Shown here: in pieces, positions 10,801 through 24,000 of the stretch
Numbering within the stretch: position 1 is the first letter of the stretch
Layout of the letters: every line of letters begins with the position of its first letter
From: Tetrastigma voinierianum
Lineage: Eukaryota; Streptophyta; Magnoliopsida; Vitales; Vitaceae
NCBI GenBank assembly: GCA_016808115.1
Contig: JAEQBH010005277.1
Location: forward strand, 54,354 to 118,353
Reading direction: 5' to 3'
DNA: 64,000 nt
Program-made: the position numbers and the translations under genes
Notes under the pieces: generated by a model
Told to the model about the DNA's origin: nothing
The model's input: only the letters and a program-made list of their open reading frames with translations
Database searches by the model: none

Positions 10801-12288
10801 ACCTACGCTGCCACAAACGGATCCTATTTTCTCAACTTTTTACTTTTCACAAACTGCACCAGGCAGCAGATTAGACATAAGACCAAAAACGAATTTGGGT
10901 CACTAAAAACAACAGTTAATGTTCTTGAGACCTTTGTCTTTAGTTTGTGCAACTTCTTTAAGAAATTTTGGCATTTTTCCTTTTTATCTGACGACACTTA
11001 CATTTGAGCCAAAAATGGGTGTAATGCATCTGAATATTTAATTTGGTTCCCTTGATATTAGTTTTTGAAGTTTGATGTTCTTGAAATGTTCTATTTAGTA
11101 TGATTTTAGTTTTCTTGTTATAATTTCTGACATTTGAACATAGATCACATTGTTATACCAAATTTAAATTGATTTTTTTTTATCATATTTATAGCTTGAA
11201 ATTTTAGATTTCTCTCAATTGGTGGTGGCTTTCTATGGGATTATCGCTCGCATTGCTCATTTCTGTTTGAGAAGAAATTGTGAAACATCAGTTTTTTAGT
11301 TTGAGTTAACATTGAATTTGCTTCAAAGGATGAAGAAATTATGAAATTGATTAATTTGCTTCGAAGTTTTAAATTTATTTTCTTTTATTTATTTTTATTT
11401 CTGGTATCTTTATTGTTACTTTGTTTGACTGGTGAGAAAATAGTCAAAATTATTTGGGAAGGATCACTATCATAAAACATTATGGTGTTGCCCCAAATGA
11501 CAGGATTTGTGTCACTGAAGTATATTTTTTTCTGAAACACAAAGTCTTATGATTAGATCTCATTATGTAGAACATTTTTTTTTGGGTTTCCATCTCTTAG
11601 GATTCTGTCACAAGGTAGTGATGACTGCTTGAGGTGGAAGAAATTTCTGAGTTGCAAAAATATGAGTACTAAAAGGAAGGAACTGGTAGAAAGAGTATCT
11701 TTGGAGGATCCTTAAGTGGGAGAACAAACTCAAGACGAGAATGAGAAGAAGGAGGTCAAAATGAGCTCATGTGAAATCAATACATGTTGGTCTTTGGGTA
11801 TGTGAAATCCCTTTATACAAATGCAGAACTACTTATTGAAAATCCTTTTGAATTGATGTATAGTGTGCTTGTTGTGTTGTTTCACAGCCTTCGCCAACCA
11901 GGGACAAGTAACAGAGAAGAGCAAATGTTCTCGTACTGGAACGGCTTAAAAAGAAAGTTGAAGGTACTAAAACCTATTAGTTATAACTAAGTGGTCTATA
12001 CAATCAAAGACATATAAGTTAATATTAGTTTTACAACTTTCTTGCAATAGGTTTTGAAATCATAACACATTAGTCTATCCCAAGAGGTGTCATCAAATAA
12101 GAAGTGCATTTGCAGATATGAATGAAATGAGGTCAACCATTCAGTCTACAAGTAATTTCTAAACACCCTTCTCTTTTAGCTTTCGAATTTAAGTCCATTT
12201 TCCAATTTCTTTCACCTGTTTTCTCTTCTAATTTCTTGATTCTCACTCAACAGTGAAACATCAAACAAATTCCTATAAACAACTTAAG
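10801..12288. other. Mostly unassigned region
   Basis: AT-rich, between the Tork-like element and the nested stack. Apart from the possible exon pair at about 11590-11963, listed separately, I recognise no gene, repeat or element end. Confidence 0.45.
11590..11963 (+). pseudogene. Possible two-exon fragment of an unknown gene
   Basis: Two stretches look exon-like. The first runs from after CTCTTAG (about 11600) to GGTATGTG (about 11800) and encodes charged residues such as MSTKRKELVERVSLEDP and DENEKKEVKM, with one stop. The second starts after TTTCACAG (about 11886) and ends before GTACT (about 11963), encoding LRQPGTSNREEQMF and NGLKRKLK in one frame. The splice-like borders AG/GT and the polypyrimidine before the second are the main support. 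I do not recognise the protein. It may be chance or a captured gene fragment. Confidence 0.22.
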
Positions 12289-12373
12289 GCCCCGAAAAGT
12301 ACTAAAGAAAGAATATAGAGAAGCAAATAAAGGAAAGTGATAGGAAAAAAATTGAAAGCAAAATTAAAAAACA

Positions 12374-12568
12374 TGTTTATGTTATAAAGAATGAAGAAAG
12401 AAGAAACTGAGAAAGAAAGAGAACTCTAAAGATATATTTTTCCTTATCTTTCATTGCTCGGGGGATCCCATATATAGGGGTCTTCATTAATACAATAATA
12501 AGTACATCCATAATGATTCATCGGTAAATGTGTGGTCATTCACATTCCTCAATGAATTATTTATAACA
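12374..12568 (-). repeat. 3' LTR of the Ale-type copia
   Basis: About 195 bp. It matches 31449-31646 over blocks such as AGAGAGAACTCTAAAG and GTACATCCATAATGATTCAT. The minus-strand start TGTTATAA at 12568 follows a polypurine tract. Confidence 0.75.
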
Positions 12569-12580
12569 CTCCCCTTTGAA
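12569..12580 (-). promoter_or_regulatory. Polypurine tract of the Ale-type copia
   Basis: The minus strand reads TTCAAAGGGGAG directly before the LTR start TGTT. This is the primer site for plus-strand DNA synthesis in LTR retrotransposons. Confidence 0.7.
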
Positions 12581-12849
12581 TGACCATCATTAGATAGTTA
12601 GTACTATCTCATTAAAAACCTTGCCAGTAAAACTCAGTGAGATAAAACCTGGATGAAGGGAAAAAGAGTGCAGTATACTAACATCTTTAACAATTTTTCC
12701 CCTGATAGTGACATAATACGTCATTTTGAAGACTTTTTACCTGATGCATACCAATATGATTATGCAAACTTCTTGGGAAATGTTGTAGTGAGCCAAAGCT
12801 TTGTAAATAAATCTACTAGATTAGCAGTGGACCTTATCATTGCACATTG

Positions 12850-13341
12850 ATTTCACCTTGTACGAGTTCCGCCGAGTATAAAGATTTTGGTAAAAATGTG
12901 CTTAGTTTGATCACCTTTAATATACCTTTCTTTGGCTTTACGTAATACATGACATTATCTTCATATAATCTTTATTGGTTTTGTTCTTACTTGAAGATAA
13001 TTCACGTGATTTTCCCGATGTGTTTGTATCATGGATCTCAACCAACATTCTCGACTAACTTCATACATGACAGTATTTAAGATAGTTTGGAGGTGGCCGC
13101 CATTGTTTGTTTCTTGACCTCTAGGATATAGCAGTATTTCCATAAAAGTAAATCTCTCATGTACGTGATCCTCGAGCTTTGTGGTTTGAAAGATAAGCTT
13201 GCATACGTATAACCGAAAATTTGTGGTTCCAATGTTTGGAATAGAGCAAATCCCATCAGCCACATGTCAGGAGATATCTTAATACATGTTTAATTCCATT
13301 CTAGTGCCTTTTAGATTGGAGCTGGTATCTTGCTGAATAAG
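12850..13341 (-). pseudogene. Ale-type copia RNase H (pseudogene)
   Basis: Minus strand from the LINE 2 junction at 13341: NLIQ-like residues, a degraded RHWNGIKHVLRYL block, a GLF-like block (about 13250), then NNGGHLQTI (about 13080-13105) and SREC-WLRSMIQ (about 13020-13060). In intact Ty1-copia this domain removes the RNA strand during reverse transcription. Frames change at several places. It is the partner of the RNase H remnant at 1090-1480, which resembles it at the nucleotide level. Confidence 0.75.
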
Positions 13342-13356
13342 TCGTGAAAGCGAAAT
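13342..13356. repeat. Target-site duplication, left side of LINE 2
   Basis: TCGTGAAAGCGAAAT here pairs with CTGAGAAAGCAATG at 19930-19943. The match is imperfect, but both encode the same copia residues (IAF-S/A on the minus strand), which confirms the junction. Confidence 0.65.
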
Positions 13357-13389
13357 TATGCTCGAATGAGGAGATGAGGGTCGGACGGA

Positions 13390-16200
13390 GATGGTTCTCG
13401 TCGACTACAAATATTTAGAGCTTAAGGAGGAGGGAAGGCGAAAGGTTCGAGGTGATTATTATAGAAGGCGAGGGAAGGGAGCGGAGCTTTGGATCCACTG
13501 GAAAAAGAAGGGCAAGAATTTTATCTAAGGTGTTGAGTCTTTTTAAGAAGGAATGGGAAGACAACAATGGAGGAGGCTGGAATGGAGGAGAATGGAAGGA
13601 GATATAGTTTGGAGTTAAGGGAAAAATGGCTGAAGGGCGGTTCATACTGTTGGTTCTGATTAACCCTGGAAGATAACATAGGTGCTCGTTTCGAAGGAAA
13701 TGGCACGATAAATGGGTAAATACATGTTGAAACTCTGCTGGTTTCTAGGAGCGATGGAAAGCGAGAGGAGAAAAAATGCAGCCGATGAAGCCCCGGCTAC
13801 CCTCGGAAGGTGGGGCGACGAGGAAGACAGCTCATTTCAATCCAAGCGTGAAACGACCGACTCGAAGGAAACCGGGATACATTAGCTGGTTGGATATTAC
13901 TTGAGTGTATCTCAAGAGTTTTGGGAATTAGAAAGCTAAAATATGGCGTGGTGGGAGGATGGAAGTCACATCAAGCTTTATACCCGCCCCTGACTGATCT
14001 GGTAGCGTGAGGTAGCGAGGAGAGTTGAAGGGGGAGAAGTGTAAATTTTCAAAACTAAGTTTAGAAACTTTTTATTCATAGGTTTGAATTGGGTGGAAGG
14101 GGCGGGTTGCAGAATGGTAGCAGAATCTTTAGGGGGGAAGCGATGCATCTTGAATGGTGGACCTCGTCAACAGGTTGTGAAGGGAGAATAGACCAAGATT
14201 CAAAAGTTTGGATCAGAGTGTTTGGCTTGCCCTTGCACCTGTGGACAGAAGGTATATTGAAAAAAGTGGGAGATAGGTGCGGAGGTTTTGTCTTTTGGAT
14301 AAAGAAACAACCCAAAGGAAGGACCTTCGGTGGGCAAGAATCTTGGTAAAAAATAGCAGTTCTAGAAAACCTTCTTCAGTTAATCTGCTCGCGGGGGCAA
14401 GAAGTTATGAACTTTCAGCAGTGAGTGGGAGATCGACGAGAGTAGTAGAGGTTTATCCGGACTGACCGAAGGCCTCACCAGCCAGGAGGTCCAGGTGAAG
14501 AAGGCGAGAAAGGAAAGTCAAGCCATGACAGTTGAGTTACCCAAAGAAAAGGTTCGCACTTTTGGAGAGATGCGGAGTGTCTTTGAGAGTGACGGTCACA
14601 GGAATGAGTGGAGTCGGAGGGAGGTGTCGGGGGTTAAGTGTGTTGCAGGATCCCAATACTGGGGCCCAGATATACTCGTATCTGAAGCAACATGGGGATC
14701 AAGGAAAGGAGGGGAGATACCTGTTCTCTTGGCCCGGGTCCAGCAAGAAAAAGGACATTTTGGCTGTAAGCGAGGGAATACGGCCAAGCCCAACCGTCAA
14801 AAGCGGTGTGGGCCCAAGCCCCAACGTCATAGGAACAAATTGAATGGTCACAGGTAAGAAAAAATCTTTGTGGATAATCAAAGGAGTAAAATGCGGGGTT
14901 GAGTGTAGAAAAAACAAAAATTACAGAGAAATTACCTTCGTCTCTCTTCAAAAGTACAGACAGCGGGTGAAGAAAAGGGCATCAAGAGAGTGTTGACTAC
15001 TCATATGTCGGGCGAGAAGAGGAAAAACACAAGCGAGGCTGAGAGCTGGGGGCGGGGAAGGAGAAGGCGAGTTAAAGAAGTAAAAGGGAGCTAGACGGGA
15101 GAAAATGGAAGATCTATCATGGTCTTGGATCGGGAATCGATGTCAGTGGGTTCAGAGATACCCACTCTAACTACAGTGCGGGTGTTGATGGTGTAGAAGA
15201 TGGGACTGTGTTGGGGAAAAAGTTGGAAGGTACCACATCGTGAGAGATGGTTGTTTGGGCCAGGGTAACAATCAGGGGTCAACACCCATGTGGGGAAGGG
15301 AGGTTTAAACCCAATTCGCATACCTCGAGTATTCAGGGGAGACATCAATGAGATTAGGGCTTGAGTTTAAAGACATTGGTGCGTGCGGGCGGAGCGAAGG
15401 TGCGGGGCGTAGCGAGTGAATCCTTAGGGAGTTGGCACGCTTCCTCGGAGTAGGGTGCCGTGTGCCTATCCATGACCCAAGAGCCGAAGGACCTTGGGGC
15501 GGATTAAGCTCACGGGGCAGTCAGTGGGTGAGATACTGCCGGACGGATAACGGGGGACAAATCAGGCGACTTACGGAAATTTGGATCTTGATTAGACAAG
15601 CTAAAGCTGTTCATTGTGTTCTCAGTGGACAGAGCCAGTCATGAATATCAGGCTGGATGGGAGTCTAAAGGCAGACAAAGGTTGATATTGGGCTATCTGG
15701 ACTCAAGCGGGCTAGTTCGAGGACTGAATTTGGTGAGGAGAATAACATTGGAAGAAGACGCGATCGAGGATCTGCCTGGGACGGCGTTTGCTTCTATGCG
15801 AATAGGTATGTCGGAATGCCCTCCGCCGCCACGCTCCTCCCTCTTCCCAGTTTTTGATTTTAGCCGTCTCTTGCTGGGGGTTTCGGGCTGGGGGCACTCC
15901 CCGAGGGTATGAGATCTGGGAGTGTGAGGATGGCGATGGTTGATGGTAGGGAAGGGGTGGGATTGCGCGGGGTGACAACGATGGTGGGGGAGGGTGCAGG
16001 CAATTCCGGTAGAAGAATGGAGGCACATGGGAGACCCCTCAGGAGTTAGAAGTGCCTTAACGCCCAGTTGGGAAAGTAGTTGTAAGCTAAATTTAGTGAA
16101 TTTTAGGCTTTCCAACGAAAGGGGTTTGAAAAGGAGATTTTGGACTTTATTTGAGAATTTAGTGGCTCAACAAAGCGGTAGGAGAAAGGAAACATGACGG
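13390..16200 (+). pseudogene. LINE 2 ORF1 region: DUF4283-type nucleic-acid-binding protein (pseudogene)
   Basis: ORF1 of plant L1 elements binds element RNA. The clearest mark is WIRVFGLPLHLWTEGILKKV (about 14212-14271) followed by GDRCGGFV (about 14270-14293), a conserved block in the N-terminal half of these proteins. Upstream, 13400-14090 has broken frames rich in Lys, Arg, Glu and Trp. Downstream, 14480-16200 is a Gly/Ser/Pro-rich region without recognisable domains. Stops and frameshifts are frequent. Confidence 0.65.
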
Positions 16201-16304
16201 AGTGTCAAAAGTGATCGGGAACTAAGGAGGTAGGCACATTAGTATAGCGGGAAGCAGACAAACAGGAGGAGGAGGAAGGGATAAGGGAATATGAATTAGG
16301 TATA

Positions 16305-19300
16305 ATGAAGCTCAAAATTCTAACATCTTGGAATGTAAGAGGAATGGGTAATCTGAAAAGGAAAGTCAATAAGAATTTTGAAACCAGTTTCACAAGTGGA
16401 CATGGTTTGCCTTGAAAGCTAAGGTACGAAATGAACATTGAAATGATTGTGTTGTGGGTGGGGCGTTTCTGAGCCCCAGGTGACTCTAGGCGGTGAAGAG
16501 AGGGTCCCATGAGGGGCATTCTTCTGATTTGGGATAAAAGACGCATCAGTTTGGTGGACTCCTTGGTGGGTAATTTTTCAGTTTCTTGTTTATTCAGAAT
16601 GGAAGAGGGCGGGGTTTTCATTAGTTTTAGGGGTGTATGGCCCGGTCAAGAATCTTAGAAAGACTCTTTTGGGAAGGCTTGGATCCACATAAGAAAGGTC
16701 TATGGACAAAGACCATGGTGCGTGGGAGGTGATTTCAATGAGATTCTATCTCTGACGAAAAGGGCCCAAAGGGCGGGATTTCATGAGAAGATTTGGAGCA
16801 TCTGGCGACTTGGGGTTGAGATCTCCCGGCTTTCGGGTGGGCCTTTCAATTTGGCGGGGGTGGCCTTGGCAGTAGATCAAAGTCCCGTTTAGGCAATTTG
16901 TAGTCTCGGTTGATTGGGAGAGTCGCTGCTTTGCAAAGTGATTCGATTTTGTCTGCCCGAGCGATCTCGATCAGCGCGATGCGGTGGGCGAGTGATGGAG
17001 TAAGAATGGGCCCATCTTTTAAACGAATTGATGTGGTTGGCGGGGATTCAAAGAGACCTTGAAAAGGATGGTGGCAAATCTCGGTTCATGGTTCTTACGG
17101 TTCATTCTACGCAGTGAGAAAGCTCAAAGATATTACGAGGCTTGGAACGAAGTTTTGGTTAATTAAACTATTCAGAAGAAGCGCCCTCCGTAGGGTGACT
17201 TTTTGGGATGATCTCGAGAAGGAAAGGGATCTGAATCTCGAGGAAGTGGGAGCGGGTTAGGCGTAGGCTAAAGCAGCGGGGCCCTCGCAGGAGATCTCAT
17301 GGAACCAAAAATCCAGAGGGCGAAGCAGGAAGGGGACAGGAACACGGGGTTCTTTCATAGGACTGCGAATGCCCACAGGAGAAGAAATTTTGTTAAAGTA
17401 TTGGCATCCAATGGCGAAAGCTAGAAAGGAGGCGGGGCTCAAGGATGGTTTAGTGAAGGCCTTCCAAAATTTGTTTCGGCTCACAGGATGGAGACCTTCC
17501 CTTCCTGATATGGCAAATCAGAGATCGGTTTGGAAGGGAAGTACGCTAGAAGTGGAGGAAAGTTTTTCGGAGAGAATTTGGGCGTATTTAAGTCTTAACG
17601 TCAGATAAGGCCCAGTCCCGAGAACGGTTTCCCAATAACTGCAGTTTTTAGGCTGGGATTTTGTAAGAAGGAAGTCTAGGTTTTTTCAAGGAGTTTCATG
17701 AGCAGACGGTTGTCGTGAAGATCTGGATCGACTTTGGTGTTGATTCCCAATAAACAGGAGCGTAGAGGACTTTAAGGATTTAAGGCTAATAAGCCTTGTG
17801 GGTGGTTTATCTGGTCGACCAAAGTATTAGCTAACATAATTAAGAGGGTCTAGACAAGGTGATATCTAAGTCTCAAAATGATTTTGTAAAAGACCGATAG
17901 ATTTTGGATGCAGTGCTGATTGCTAATGAATTAGTGGACTCAACCTTGAGAAGGAAGAAACAAGGGATGGTCTGCAAGCTAGATATTGAAAAAGCTTACG
18001 AAAGTATCAGTTGAGAGTTCCTATACCAGGTAATGGGAAGGATGGGTTTTGGCAGCCGGTGGTTAAAATTTGGATAAAATAAATTGCATATCCTGACCTC
18101 CTTTTAGGTTCTCATCAACGAATCCTAAATTTGGCTTCTTTCAAGCTCTAAGGGAGTTGTGGCGACCCCCTCTCCCCCTATATCTTTGTAATTGGTATGG
18201 AAGCTCTTAGTTGCTTGATAAACCGTGCGGTTGAAGGAAATTATCTTTATGGTAGCAGGATTATAGATGGGAGAGGGGGGATCTGGTTATTTCCCACCTC
18301 CTCTATCTGTCGACAGCTTCTTTGCGAGGCTAACAAAAGATAGTTAAAGTATCTAAGCTGAATTTTGATGTGGTTCGAAGCGTTATCGGGCTTGAAAATT
18401 AACTTAAACAAAAGCGAAATCATTCAATTATTAGTCCCGATGGATAATGCGAGGTAGCTAATAAGTTTAAGGGTGTCTTGGATCCTTCCATCTACTTGGA
18501 GCTCCCCTAGATTGTAAGCATAAAAATTTGTAGAGATCGGACTCGATCGAAGAGAGATTTCGAAAAATTGCTTTTCTTGGAAGAATTCGAGTATATCTCT
18601 AGGGTGACGAGCGCGTTTATTAAAATGCACCTTATCCGATCTTTAATTTATACCTCTCTCTTCGAATGCCCTGAAGTGCATGCTAGATTGGAAAAGATCA
18701 GCCGGTTTCTGCAGGGTAGGGCGACCATATTAGGAAAATTTCTTTGGTGAGATATGGGCCCACGATGTGCGGATGAAGCCCGAATTGGCATCAAAGCTTA
18801 TCTAAGTTGAATAAGGCGTTGCTTAGCAAGTGGAGTTGAGCGGTTTGCCAGCGAAAGGACTAAGCTTTGGAGGAAGGTTTTTGTAGTAAATTTGGTGAGT
18901 CTTGTGGTGGGTACGCATGCGGTGTTATCGAGGAGGCGGTTATGGGACTAGTTTATGAAAGGATATCAGGAAAGAATAAAGCGATTTTTCGAACTAGGTC
19001 TTTACCCTTGGGGATGGAAGAAGAATCAACTTCTGGAAGGATTTTTGGTGTGGAGAGGAGGCGTTGTGTGTTAGGTATCCTGTACTTTTAAATTTAGCTT
19101 TGAATAAGGAGGCCATGGTTGCGGACATGTGGGATAGCGGGGGAGGGGTTGGATGTTGGTCCCTAACCTTCATAAGAGCTCTCAATGATTGGGAGATTGA
19201 AGAGATGACAAGATTTCTACAAACTCTTCACGATCAAATTTTTCGACCAATGGGTGAAGATATGCTTTTATTGAAGGAAGTTAAGGTAAAGAGTTTCTCG

Positions 19301-19800
19301 GTAAAGGTCATGTATAAAGGTTATGATATATCCCCCGCAGGTGATTTTCCCCATCGTTTGATCTGGAATTTAGTCGTGCAGTAAAGAAATGGAATCTTTT
19401 CTTGAGGCTTTATAGGCCATCTCGCTTTGGATAATCTCAAAACGTAGGAATGGCTTTGCTGGATGCTACGTGTGAGGAGGGACGAGGAGACCATAGACCA
19501 TGCGATCCATTGCAAGAGTCTAAGTATTTGTAAGGACTTATTTGTCAATGGTGGGGATTAGTTGGGTGTTCCCACATTCGGTCCTTCATACCCTTTTAGC
19601 TTGGCAAGGAGTCGCCATGGGAAAGAAGCGGAAAAAAATATAGACAACAGCTCCCTCGTGTCTTTTTTGGGCTCTTTGGCATGCTAAAGCGGTGGCGTTC
19701 GAAAACTAGGCTACTGACCCGAGTTAAATTAACATCTCTAATTTGTGGACCAGACTGCATGTATAGCAACGCTAATACAAACTCTGTTTTAGATTTCCTC
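16305..19800 (+). pseudogene. LINE 2 ORF2: endonuclease-reverse transcriptase (pseudogene)
   Basis: The start at 16305 gives MKLKIL and then SWNVRGMG after a one-base shift, the usual L1 endonuclease beginning. The endonuclease site WCVGGDFNEIL is in one frame at 16716-16748. Reverse transcriptase is marked by VEDFKDLRLISLV near 17770-17800, then KLDIEKAYE at 17976-18002, IGMEALSCLINRA near 18190-18230, and SHLLY near 18295 where the YADD box should be; the box itself is damaged. The C-terminal zf-RVT region is visible as LNDWEIEEMTRFLQTL (about 19177-19224), and a histidine-bearing TIDHAIHCK near 19490. Many frameshifts. The length, about 3.5 kb, is normal for the family. Confidence 0.8.
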
Positions 19801-19929
19801 ACATGGATGGGGTGTAGGTAGGTTTTTGTTTGCCTTGTTTTGGCTTTTTCTGGTTGTTCACGTCCTGTGTACTCATAGAAATTTTCCTTTTTATAATACT
19901 TGATTTTTACTGATAAAAAAAAAAAAAAA

Positions 19930-19943
19930 CTGAGAAAGCAATG
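19930..19943. repeat. Target-site duplication, right side of LINE 2
   Basis: Partner of 13342-13356, directly after the poly-A tail. Confidence 0.65.
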
Positions 19944-20994
19944 GTGGTCAGAGCATAATTTGCAAGATACATTAGTGCATAAATTTTACCGAGATATGGT
20001 GCTGGGATCAAGCAGTTCTTCATTTCTTCTTTGAAGCAGAAATGGATCTTTGGTCATTTCAAGCGACCTAACAGCTAATAGAGGTGTGATTTATCCATGT
20101 AGAAGCGCTTGAGAACTTTTCTATATATGTTGATTGGTGGATTAAGCCACCATTTGAACAATGCTCAATCTCTGAGTCAAGACAATATTTTTGTTTCCTA
20201 AGATGCTGTTTCAATTCCCTCATTTAAGTAGTCAATTGTTTCGATGAGCGCTTTAGGAGTCCTAATCAAATTCAAATCATCCACATATACCGCAATAATT
20301 GCAAATTCAATTACTACTTTCTTGATAAAAACACATGGGCAAATTGAATTATTCACATATCCTTCTTTGTAGACATCTTAAACTAACAAATTATCTGCAT
20401 TCAACGGTGTTTTAATCCATATAAAAATCGTTGTAACTTGATTGAATACATGCTCCGTGGTTTTGAATTCATTACTTCCGGTAATTTGAATCATTTAGGG
20501 ATTTTCATATATACATTAGTATCAATGGATCCATATAAATAGGCTATGACTACATTCATCAGTCGCATATCAAGTCCTTCGGAGACTGCTAAATATATTA
20601 AATAATGAAATGTAGTTGCATCAATTATGGGAGAATATGTCTCCTCATAATCAATTCCATGTCTTTGTGAGAAGCCTTGGGCCACAAGGCATGCTTTATA
20701 TTGCATGATTTCAATTTGCTCATTTCTCTTTCGTACAAAGATCCATCGATATCCAACAGGTTTTATATCTTTAGGTGTTTGAACTACTGATTAAAATCTC
20801 AGACCTTGATGATTTTAACTCTTGTTTGAATTGCTTCTTTCAATTTAACTAATCATTTTGGCGTCAACATTCGCATTCATATTTTGGCGCGCCTGATCTT
20901 CATCTTGCTTATGATCCCATAGCCACTTGAAGAAAAAGCACATCTATGCAAGGGTAATATTTGATCCTGTTTGCCATAACATATTAATAGATCT
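19944..20994 (-). pseudogene. Ale-type copia reverse transcriptase (pseudogene)
   Basis: Minus strand. The best frame, 20706-20491, carries YKACLVAQGFSQRHGIDYEE (canonical YKARLVAQGFSQ with Arg changed to Cys), TYSPI-DATTFHYLI and the AYLYGSID segment of copia reverse transcriptase. Upstream, near 20730-20770, lie PVGYRW-like residues. Downstream, about 20060-19950, are DPF, EELL and ALMYLANY, which lead to the RNase H side across LINE 2. Left of 20994 it continues across LINE 3 to the integrase hinge. Broken by stops between these blocks. Confidence 0.8.
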
Positions 20995-21008
20995 CTTCAT
21001 TGTTATAT
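20995..21008. repeat. Target-site duplication, left side of LINE 3
   Basis: CTTCATTGTTATAT pairs with TTTCATTGTTGCTAT at 28118-28132. The shared core is TTCATTGTT. Confidence 0.65.
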
Positions 21009-21099
21009 ATTTTTTTTTTTATCGGTAAAAACGGATGTATAGATGAAGGGAAGTTCCCAGGAATTACGGGATGTGTGGACGAAGAATAACAAACGAAAG

Positions 21100-24000
21100 C
21101 AAGCCAAAAACTACCTACTCCAGTAGAAGTTAGGAATTCCCATGACATAATTCGTTTTATCTCTACTCGTTAGCCAAGCCTGAATTGGATACAGATAGCT
21201 TGATTTTTTGATCAGTCAAATTGCCTCGTTCTCGAACACCAACCTATTTCTAGCCCGCCAGAGAGTCCACAATAGGCACAATGGTGCAGCTAGCTAGATT
21301 CTTTTAAGCTTTTTACCTACGACGGCCCCTTGCCAAGCTAAAAGGGTGTGAAGCTTAGGCTGGAAAAGACAACTAACGTCCCAACGATTGACAAAGATTT
21401 CACAACATTTTAGAACTTTTACAATGGATTAATAGAGTAGTTTATATTATATATCCTCTAGCACATAAACCATCTATTTTAAGTCATTTCCACGGCGTTT
21501 TGGTGGTCCCAGTACTTTGCCCAGTAGCTGACAAAGACTCTATTTTGGAGGAATATTTGGATTCAAACTAGACGATAGGGAAATCAAGGCCGAGGAAGGG
21601 GTGGCTCCTTATATACTCTTCTGAGAATCCTTTTCCGCTAATATTCTTCAATAGCAGCTTGTCCTCACCCGAAGGGCAGTAGTTAAACTCGTGAAGGGTA
21701 TGAAGGAATCTTGTTGCCTCTTCAATCTCCCAATCATTGAGAGGTCTTAGAAAAGTTGGGGACCAACACCCAACCCCCCCTATCTCTATCCCAGATGTTC
21801 ACAATCTTGGCCTCTTTGTTTAACGCCAAATTGAAAAGGGGACATCTGAACCTGGGCCTCTCTCTAGCTTTGAACATGCTTAAAATTGATCCTCCTACCA
21901 TCCTCTAGGGAGAAGACCGCATTTTGGAAAAAACTGGGCCACTCTTTCCTAATTTCCTTCCATAAGCTAGTCCCATATCTGCCTCTGAGGTTGCGGGTAT
22001 GCCAACCATCAGAAGACTCACCAAATTCTTGTGTCTTTTCTCCCAGCGGAACATCGTTGGCAAGCCTTAAATTCCATTTATAAATAGCATATGTTCATCT
22101 TCGAAGTTTTTATCCCAATGCCCCATTTTCTCTTTTCAGTGCACAATGTGGCCCCTGACTCTCAAGAGACTTTCTTATCCTCAAGGTCAGCTTCCTCCCC
22201 AAAAAAGCGTCTTTGAATCCTTTCGATCTAGCACACACCTTCGAGGGTGCTCGGAAAAGAAGATGTCATCGAGGAGTTGGACAAAGAACTACGGATGAGT
22301 GTGGCCCTTTCGCCCTTTGAAATGTACTGAATCTTCTAGAATGCCTATCTCTTCCGGAATCTTTCTTCTACCGAATCCTAAACACTTGGTGCTTTATGTT
22401 TGGCTCTGAGGAAAGGCCAATTGGGTGATGGGAAGGGCAACTTACAACCAGACTCTGGGGCTAACTCCTCTGTGCCAGATTACAATAGAGAGGATTTCGC
22501 TTTTGATTAGATTAATTTTCAAACCCCAAAACCGCTTCGAACCACATTAGAATCCAGCTTATAAACTTTAATTCATCATTGTCGGCCTTGCAAAAGAGGA
22601 GTGTGTCATCGGCATAGAGGAGGTGGGAAATAACCAGCTCTTCCCCTCTCCCATCAGCGATCTTGGTACCAAAGAGATAGTTTCCATCAGTAGCGCGATT
22701 TAACAGATAGCTTAGAGTTTCCATTCCGATGACGAAGAGGTAAGGGGATAGGGGATCGCCCTGTCTCAAACCCCTAGAGAGGAAGAAAGCCCCGGCTAGG
22801 GAAGAAGCCCAATTTTAGGGATGCGTTGATAAGGTGAGAAAGAAGTTGTGGAAATGCACCATTTGATCTAGCTCATCCACCGGCTCCCGAATCCCATCTA
22901 ACCCATGGCCTGGTACAGGAACTCCCAACTGATGGTGTCGTAGGCTTTTTCTATATCCAGTTTGCAAATCAAATCACACTCCTTCCTTTTCAGGGTTGAG
23001 TCCACTATCTGGTACAGCATCAGCCAGGTGCATCAGGAATCCGCCCCTCTACAAAAGGCATTTTGGGACTTAGAAATTACCTTGTCCAAGACTCTCTTGA
23101 TTATGTTGCCAACACTTTTGTCAAAATCTTGTATAAGCCACCCACAGAGGTGATTGACATGATCCATAAAGTCCTCCAGGTCTGTTTCTTGGGGATCAAT
23201 ACCAGAAAAGTCGCATTTAGATGTTTAGCAAATCTACTTTCTCTGTTCGTAAACTCCTTAGAAAAACCTAGAACTTCATTCTTTACAAAGTCCCAACTGA
23301 AAGACTAGAAGGTTAAAAGGAAGCCATCCCGGTCAGGGAACCTTTTCCTTGTTAGACTTTGATCGCTAACCGGGATTCGCCATACGAAAAAGTTTCCTCC
23401 AAACTAGCTTCCTCATACCCGATCTCATTGAAAATTTTCAGGAAAGGAGGGCATGTCCAGTAGGGGCAGAGCAGTTTGGAATGCATTCACCAGACTTCCT
23501 TAATCTCAACCTCCTTACATCAAAGCTTTTCTCAACTATTCAAATCTTTGATGCTTAAGGCAATTCTTCTCTGTGGAATAGTACATCTGTGAAAGAACCC
23601 AGTATTCACGTCACCTTCTTTTAACGAGTCTCTACGGATTTTTGTCTCGGGAGGTCTCCTCATGGGAGCTGACTTTTGAAATCATCTACGGCGATAAGAT
23701 TCCTCCTTCCTCGGTCTCGGACCCCTTTCCTTCCCTCAGGCTCGTCTAGAGAGGAGAGCTTACCCTACGAAGAGCATCCTTCTTATTGGTCTCAACTTTA
23801 CCAAAAACATCTCTGTTCCAAGTCTTGAGTAAACCTTTCAGGGCCTTTTACTTTGCAGAGATGATGGGCGGGCTAATAATCAGCGAAGGTCTGCTTTACG
23901 CCTTTTAAAATCTCTTTGAAACCCTCATATTTTGACCATTAATTCGGCAAGGGAGGTCTTGTTCTAACACCCTCACTGTCCAACATAATGGGGAAGTGAT

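Larger units (their letters stand above)
13357..19929 (+). mobile_element. LINE 2: L1-type retrotransposon, plus strand
   Basis: A 6.6 kb non-LTR element in the Ale-type copia between reverse transcriptase and RNase H. ORF1 is about 13390-16200, ORF2 16305 to about 19800, and the poly-A tail is 19915-19929. It lies opposite in strand to its copia host and to LINEs 1 and 3. The copia frame runs from ALMYLANY (right side, minus strand) to LIQQ (left side) across the insertion. GC content is clearly higher than in the flanks. Neither ORF is intact. Confidence 0.85.

Noticed and set aside
15693..16115. Minus-strand frames of 140 and 104 codons, Pro/Ser/His-rich
   Set aside because: Antisense to the LINE 2 ORF1 tail. 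The composition mirrors the Gly-rich plus-strand sequence.
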